Made by a program: the position numbers and the translations under genes. A stretch of DNA of 64,000 bases from Burhinus oedicnemus (taxonomy: Eukaryota > Chordata > Aves > Charadriiformes > Burhinidae): assembly GCA_008921705.1 (NCBI GenBank), contig VFFE01007563.1:1419800-1483799 (forward strand). Direction: 5' to 3'. Below, one piece after another: positions 58,874-64,000 of the stretch; the first letter of the stretch is position 1; the number at the start of each line of letters is the position of its first letter. The notes beneath the pieces were generated by a model. It did not search any database. It worked only from the letters and a program-made list of their open reading frames with translations, and was not told the origin of the DNA.

Positions 58874-58907
58874 ACTAATACTAATACTGCTACTACTAAT
58901 AATAATA
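58874..58907. repeat. Trinucleotide (ACT/AAT)n repeat
   Basis: CTAATACTAATACTGC, then TACTACTAATAATAATATAG. It is an imperfect three-base period. Confidence 0.75.
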
Positions 58908-58939
58908 TAGTTTTGATTATGTACCAAGGAAAATCATCT

Positions 58940-59020
58940 TTCTGACTTCATACAGTCTTACTGTTTGTTTAGACCTCAATTCTCTCCCATCTGTGATAGA
59001 GAGATACAGATATAATGGCA
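58940..59020 (+). mobile_element. Possible MIR 3'-part relic
   Basis: GACCTCAATTCTCTCCCATC followed by TGTGATAGAGAGATACAG resembles the MIR segment 'gcctcagtttctccatctg', 'taaaatggagataata'. The match is short and diverged, so chance resemblance is possible. Confidence 0.3.
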
Positions 59021-62000
59021 GAAAGGACTTCGTGGGTGTCATTACAGGCCTAGTTTTCAAGCAGGTAGGTGATGAAGGTCCTCAAGCTTTGAGTGCCATT
59101 TACAAAACTAATCCAGGAAACTGAGGCTTGAAATGTCATCAACTTCCAAAAAGTGTGAAGCTTGTCTAATCAAATTCTTAAAAATAACTTTTAAAGAATT
59201 TTTTGGTACTAGAAAGCTAGTTTTTACCACCAAACCAAAAACTGCTTGGTACTACCAAGACTTCATTAACCAGTGCCCACTGAAATGATAGGTAGATCTC
59301 CTGCAGGCTTTCAAAAGCTCTGTATCACTTTTGAAAGTGAAGTTCCTAAAGTCACTAAGAGGTTTTTAAACACTTTCTCATGCACTGCAAATTTGTTGTT
59401 TCATCTGCACACTTAAATAATGAAAAATTAAGCAGCCTCAGGAATAAAAGTTGATAAAATAAATAGTAAGAATTTAGTGTATTTTATATTGGTTGGTCTC
59501 TAAGGCAAATGTCAAGGCTCAAAGAATTCTTTGAAAGAATAAGGAGATATCAATGGCTGAGGAAAAAAAATACAGACATTTTGTTTGAGTAATGCACAGT
59601 TTAACAATTCTAATTTTCCAGCCATCAAAAGGCTGTTAATGTATATATATAGTTTGTCTACAGTCCAAATGTCTTTATCAGAAGAAACATATGCATGTCT
59701 TATATTACATCAACACACCTCAAAACCTCTGGAGACCTATGGAGTTGAAATACCTTGAGTCATTACATGGCAGTTTCAGCTACTCATCAGTCAGGATATT
59801 TTTCTTCAATATGTCAGTAACTTCTACTTACATACCATATAAACATAGTTCTGTTCTAGAAAAGTTGTTCAGTTTATTGATTCACATTGTTTTGAAGTTT
59901 CTGTAAAGAAAAGGCTTAAGTAACGTATTAGCTTTGAAAAATAAACCCTTTTAGGTACTTAAGGTCAACAAAAACATAATTAGCAAATGTAGCATGATTG
60001 TTACTTCAAAATCCCTAGTTAACTCTTCTTTTAAGTCTGTGTAATCACCCTGTCAGCTGATTGGTGAAAATTGTATTTCACAACATTTGACATTTATGTC
60101 TTTATTGCTTACTTTATATGTAATTTTCATTAATAGTTTTAATTCAAAGCAAATTATATTTGGAGTCTAAAGGAATTCCGTTATAGAGGGTTTTATCATG
60201 AGTACCTCTATTATATTTTGACTACTCAAGCACAGTGTGTGGATGCTAATGGCCTTGCAGTTCTGACCTAGCCTGTTGTTATTTTTCTCCTGACTGGTCA
60301 TGGCCTGCATGTCAAAAAATCTCATTTGAAAATATTTATCAAGGACTGTTTTTGTAACAGTACCACATGGCAAGAGCTGAACCGTGCCACTGCAGTTACT
60401 TGCTGTGAACAACAAAAGAATTGCAATTTGTGGAAATTTTTGAAAAATTTGAAAAAAATTGCAGGGAAAATTCCCAGCATGCAGTGCAGCATACTTGCAA
60501 TGAGTGACCAGCATACAGGGCAGGTGAGCAAGTATGAGTCATTGGCACAGTGGTGAATAGGCAGTCAGTTGATCCCTGCGGTAAAAACCTGCCATCTATT
60601 TTCAAAATTGCACATGGTGTATTGAGTCAGAGGTGGCAGTAACAAAGCAGCCTGAGAGTCTCCCATGTTTTTGTTCTGTCTGTAGGGAAGAAAGAGGAAT
60701 TTGAAAGAAAGAATTCATGCATTCAGCTTCTACTGGAGAGAAAGCAGAGGAAATATACTTTTATGTATGTCTGTATAAAATACATGAGAACTTTCAGGAA
60801 AGGAGGTGGCTGTAGGATTTGAGCACATGATGAGTAGTTAAAATGTTGGGAGGCTAGCGGAAAGTCACCTTAAGCTGGCATTTGGGCAAGGAGACTGAAC
60901 AGCAAGCAACAGTGGTGAATTTATTTGCTCTCAAATCAGTAAGAAAGAGGAGAAAGAAAAGGCAAAAGAAGACCCAAACATTGTTCTCTAGCTGCCTGTA
61001 GGCACTTTGACAGAAGAAAATATTCAGATTCACTATAGACCTAAATTGGAGAAACACGCAATCCATCCCTTTTTGGAGGAAACCAAGTGGCTGAAGGTTA
61101 TCATCTTTTGAAATGCCCAGTACCATACCATAACTTAATTGTATGCACCCTGCTAGGAGTAACAGTGGAGGCCTATAATAAAAGAAAATCATGATCGTAA
61201 TAGCAGTTCTCAATTTCTTCTTTATCGGCTCAGTGTCTGTGATCCTATTAAGAATATATTTAGGTGCATTACTTACGCAAAGTATTCTGAGATCACATCT
61301 TCACACATAATCAAAATTTGCTCAAGTAAATATACCACTGTAGACCAGAATCATCTTCTCTTTCCTGTATAGAATGGAGATGAGTGATTGCTGTTGGGTA
61401 ATCCTCGTACCTGGAACAATCTAAAGCAGAAGTTTGCAAATGCAAAATACTCAAGGTTAAACTAATAGGTAATATTTCCTGGAAAGCTTACAATACCACA
61501 CAAGCATCTTGCTTAGAAAAATTAGCTGACATCTGGTATTGAGTTCTATCTTCCTGTCAGTTCTTGCGCCTTTTCTAGACACCTTCTCTGATGTTGAGTG
61601 TGTTAGGTGAAATCCTGCCGAAGCAACGTATGTGGCATAAGGACAAGTAACAGTACAAACACAGCAGATACAGGAAACTGAGAAGTGCAGAATCGGTGAA
61701 GAACAGAGACATGAGCCATCTAAAACTCCCCTTTTTTGTTTGTTTTCAGTGATTTACTTACATTTCAGCAAATTATTAAATATTATGTCAATGAAAATAT
61801 GCAGTTGCATAGTATATACTCTTGAGATTTCAATCAGTCTCTTAACATTGTGTCTAATTTTTTTTTAAGGGGCGGGGTGTTCTCTGAGATAATAGAAATT
61901 CTTTCTGAATGGAGCATAATTTTGGAAGTTGCCCAATGAAGACTTGTACTCTCGTAGCTAGTGACTGACATTTGGATTTGACAAGAGGGAGAGAAAATTT

Positions 62001-62049
62001 TAAATAGTCACAAACTAACAGTGTTAGCAGCAGCCCCATTTGAGCAACC
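59021..62049. other. Unique AT-rich sequence, no gene recognised
   Basis: Two unassigned minus-strand frames (60167-60514 and 60854-61213) have no motif or splice support. An isolated Sp1-type GC box (GGGGCGGGG, 61869-61877) follows a T run but has no other promoter elements or CpG enrichment around it. Confidence 0.5.
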
Positions 62050-62700
62050 CTTAAGCAAAGAGCCTGCTGTTACACATAATAGCCCTAACTTCTTATTGGG
62101 AAAAGAGCACATGAGTCACTTGAAGTAAGGAGATTCATATTTTCTCCCAGACATGTCTTTTCTTTGCATGCTGTTTAAAGACTGAACTGTATAAAACAGG
62201 ATTGACATTATGTAATTACTTGCCTCTTACACTGTGCTAACTCAATTTGCTTTTCATTCCCAGGTATTTAAAAGACCATTATTTTCCCATCAGAGTTTTC
62301 TGTCTGCCAATTAAAGCTTTAGATCGATGATATGGAGAGAGAACTCTGTTATAAAAGGTTTCAGGTAGACATATTGAAAACATCTGCGTCGAATTGCTTT
62401 TCTTTCCTTTTTTTAATGTCTGTGATTTTTACCAGATATAACAATTTTCCTGACATTTTTAATAATGATTTTCCAGCATTTTTCTGCAAAGCAAAACATT
62501 TGTGTCTGAATGCCAAATTTGTTTAGCAATAACTGCTAAAAGAGTAAGAGGAAAACCTCCAAATACTGCAGGATTTTATGTTTCTTTTGCCTTCTTGGCC
62601 CTAACAGTTAAAGCTCACCGAATAAGAGGATGTTATCATGGGCTGCAGTTGTGGCATATATTCCTGGCATATTGTTTTCCTCTTACCTAGGTAGGTTATT
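62050..62700. other. Possible conserved non-coding element
   Basis: Non-repetitive segment with a high density of ordered AT-rich motifs: TTATGTAATTACTTGCC, CTCAATTTGCTTTTCATTCC, GCCAATTAAAGCTTTAGATC, GATGATATGG, TTTAATAATGATTTTCC, TTTAGCAATAACTGC, CAGTTAAAGCTCACCG and GTTATCATGGGCTGCAG. It also has TTTGCTTTTCATTCCCAG|G, a good acceptor-like sequence near 62264, but no long open frame follows. The texture suggests an enhancer-type conserved element; only alignment would decide. Confidence 0.25.
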
Positions 62701-64000
62701 TTCGGTGGGGCCAATATTACCGTTTTTCTCAGATCTCCTGAGTCACATGATCAGAATTCATTAGTGTCCAAGGGAACATCAGGTAGGCCTGGTTAATAAT
62801 CGAATGTAGAACCCCCTGAATTGAAAATACTAATGCCATCTGTAGTTATTCACTGTTATCTTAAGTAATAAGAGCTATGTTAGTAAGGTCTGTCTCTTGT
62901 ACCGTAATTTGAATTCGGGTCATTTTCTTTCTCTGTGTAGTTATGGGAAATGGCTGCACTTTTGAGGTGCAGAAAATCATAGTAATTGCATTATGCATGA
63001 GAACTGTGCAAAGGGGCAGATGATATACACTTTTCCCCCCTCAGAAAGAGCATTTGTAGAGAGAAGAAAAATGGATAAAAAGGTCATTATAAGCAGACCT
63101 GAGTATACTGTACCATTAAAACATTTTTAATAGCAATGCCATTTTGACAGCTGTAATATGACTGTAGTTCCATGTTAAAGAATACAACAGACAGTATCTT
63201 ACTACTTAACCTTGATAAATATGATTGTTCTGCTGTACCCTTCATTTAACTTTTTAAAGCGAATTAAGTTCTCAGTCTCAGAACCTAGAGTGGGAAGTCT
63301 TCACTTCCAGCTAGACAAGTAGGTGTGTCTTGTCTACATAAGTATCAGAATTAAAAATTCCAAGAAACATATTTTTGATTATACTTTTCTTACTGGATTC
63401 TTAGATTTCATCAGCTATCCTATCTCATTAGGAGGTACCAAATTTGCATCTAATTATTTCAACGTCTTTATCAAAGATTATATCTTTACTGTTTTCAAGA
63501 ACAATCAAAATATACCAGCGAAGAAGGGCTATATTTCATGGCCTAGAAAAGCAGAACACCCTTACCATAAGTTTTTATGGTTTATGAAGTTAACAATAGA
63601 TCAGTTTTTTGTCCCAAGTATTGTTTATTTTGAGGGGTTTTTTTGAATCTAAGAGGTAGATGGTAAAGGTGTATATTTCATTGCTCTAAATTCATTGGCA
63701 GCTCCTGGAAGGGGAGGCCATAAAAGCACACCCAACCTAATGACAAAGCAGTGTGACAGTGATAAAAAAATTACAGTAACACCACTGTTCTACTGGTGGT
63801 CTCTTCTGTCCTTACAGCTTGTTCTCATTCCTTTTAAAATGGCCATATGAAAGGCTGCTGACAAGGATGTATTATTCCACTAGCATGGCAGGAAGCTGTA
63901 CTTGTGATTCATTTGATATTGCTCTTTCCTTTTATCCCGTAGATGGTGATAGGCTTTATCAGTTGCTGAAAGGGGTGAGGGGCTCTTACTGAGGGCTCTC
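62701..64000. other. Unique AT-rich sequence, no gene recognised
   Basis: A 107-codon plus-strand frame (63323-63646) rich in F, Y, I and K is compatible with chance in AT-rich DNA and lacks any family motif. No repeats were identified up to the window end. Confidence 0.5.

Larger units (their letters stand above)
53151..58939. other. Unique AT-rich sequence, no gene recognised
   Basis: Simple repeats at 54250-54283, 55039-55051 and 58874-58907 are listed separately. Open frames are short and unassigned. No interspersed repeats could be named in this stretch. Confidence 0.5.

Noticed and set aside
60854..61213. 119-codon minus-strand open frame with hydrophobic stretches
   Set aside because: Hydrophobicity follows from T-rich composition. 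There is no signal-peptide-like architecture in a credible exon context and no family match that I know.
61869..61877. Sp1 GC box as evidence of a promoter
   Set aside because: It is a single isolated site without CpG enrichment, TATA, initiator or a following exon.
63323..63646. 107-codon plus-strand open frame rich in Phe, Tyr, Ile and Lys
   Set aside because: Composition mirrors the AT-rich DNA. No motif or gene context supports it.

Overview
The window looks like AT-rich, gene-poor vertebrate nuclear DNA, most likely from a bird. The main evidence is the repeat content. Every clear interspersed repeat is a CR1 non-LTR retrotransposon with avian-type 3' ends: the block around 'ttggactagatgatctccagaggtcccttccaac', split here as ttggactagatgat / ctccagaggtcccttccaac, followed by ATTCTRTG-type octamers. 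The rest are faint amniote relics (MIR-like SINEs, a hAT-like DNA transposon, palindromic relics). There are no L1, Alu or B-element insertions, no recognisable LTR pair and no bacterial-style gene packing. A crocodilian or turtle origin is not strictly excluded, because CR1 is also abundant there. I recognise no complete host protein-coding gene, tRNA or rRNA. The window may be intergenic, or may lie inside a very large intron.

Layout. 1-32 is the end of a (CCCCTT)n hexamer array cut by the window edge. 33-4680 is unique sequence with a pyrimidine-rich strand-asymmetric tract at 2470-2770. 4681-6235 is a 5'-truncated minus-strand CR1 whose reverse-transcriptase frame is interrupted by an 85-bp plus-strand CR1 tail (5928-6012). 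6236-22084 is unique, AT-rich sequence with microsatellites and two unrecognised open frames that have splice-like borders (10446-10716 and 16115-16356, minus strand). 22085-22307 is a hAT-like relic, and 26320-26411 is a solo CR1 tail. 28-40 kb is mostly unique, with simple repeats, a 9-bp-stem hairpin (31522-31549) and two ancient repeat relics (33325-33411, 39207-39349).

40.9-42.3 kb stands out. A CpG-rich block of about 480 bp (41461-41940, about 38 CpGs by hand count) sits between two AT-rich segments rich in homeodomain-like motifs. It is the best candidate for a promoter or regulatory element. 42815-43352 is a plus-strand CR1, 44.7-45.5 kb holds MIR-like relics, and 51820-53070 is a minus-strand CR1 with a broken reverse transcriptase. 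53.1-64 kb is unique sequence with another possible conserved non-coding block (about 62050-62700).

The most interesting observation is that the CR1 copies at 42.8-43.4 kb and 51.8-53.1 kb lie in inverted orientation about 9 kb apart. They share a block of about 206 bp that differs by only one substitution and one 1-bp indel, while the same two copies differ at roughly one site in five on the 3' side of the block and clearly differ on the 5' side. This is the expected footprint of a recent gene-conversion tract between inverted repeats.
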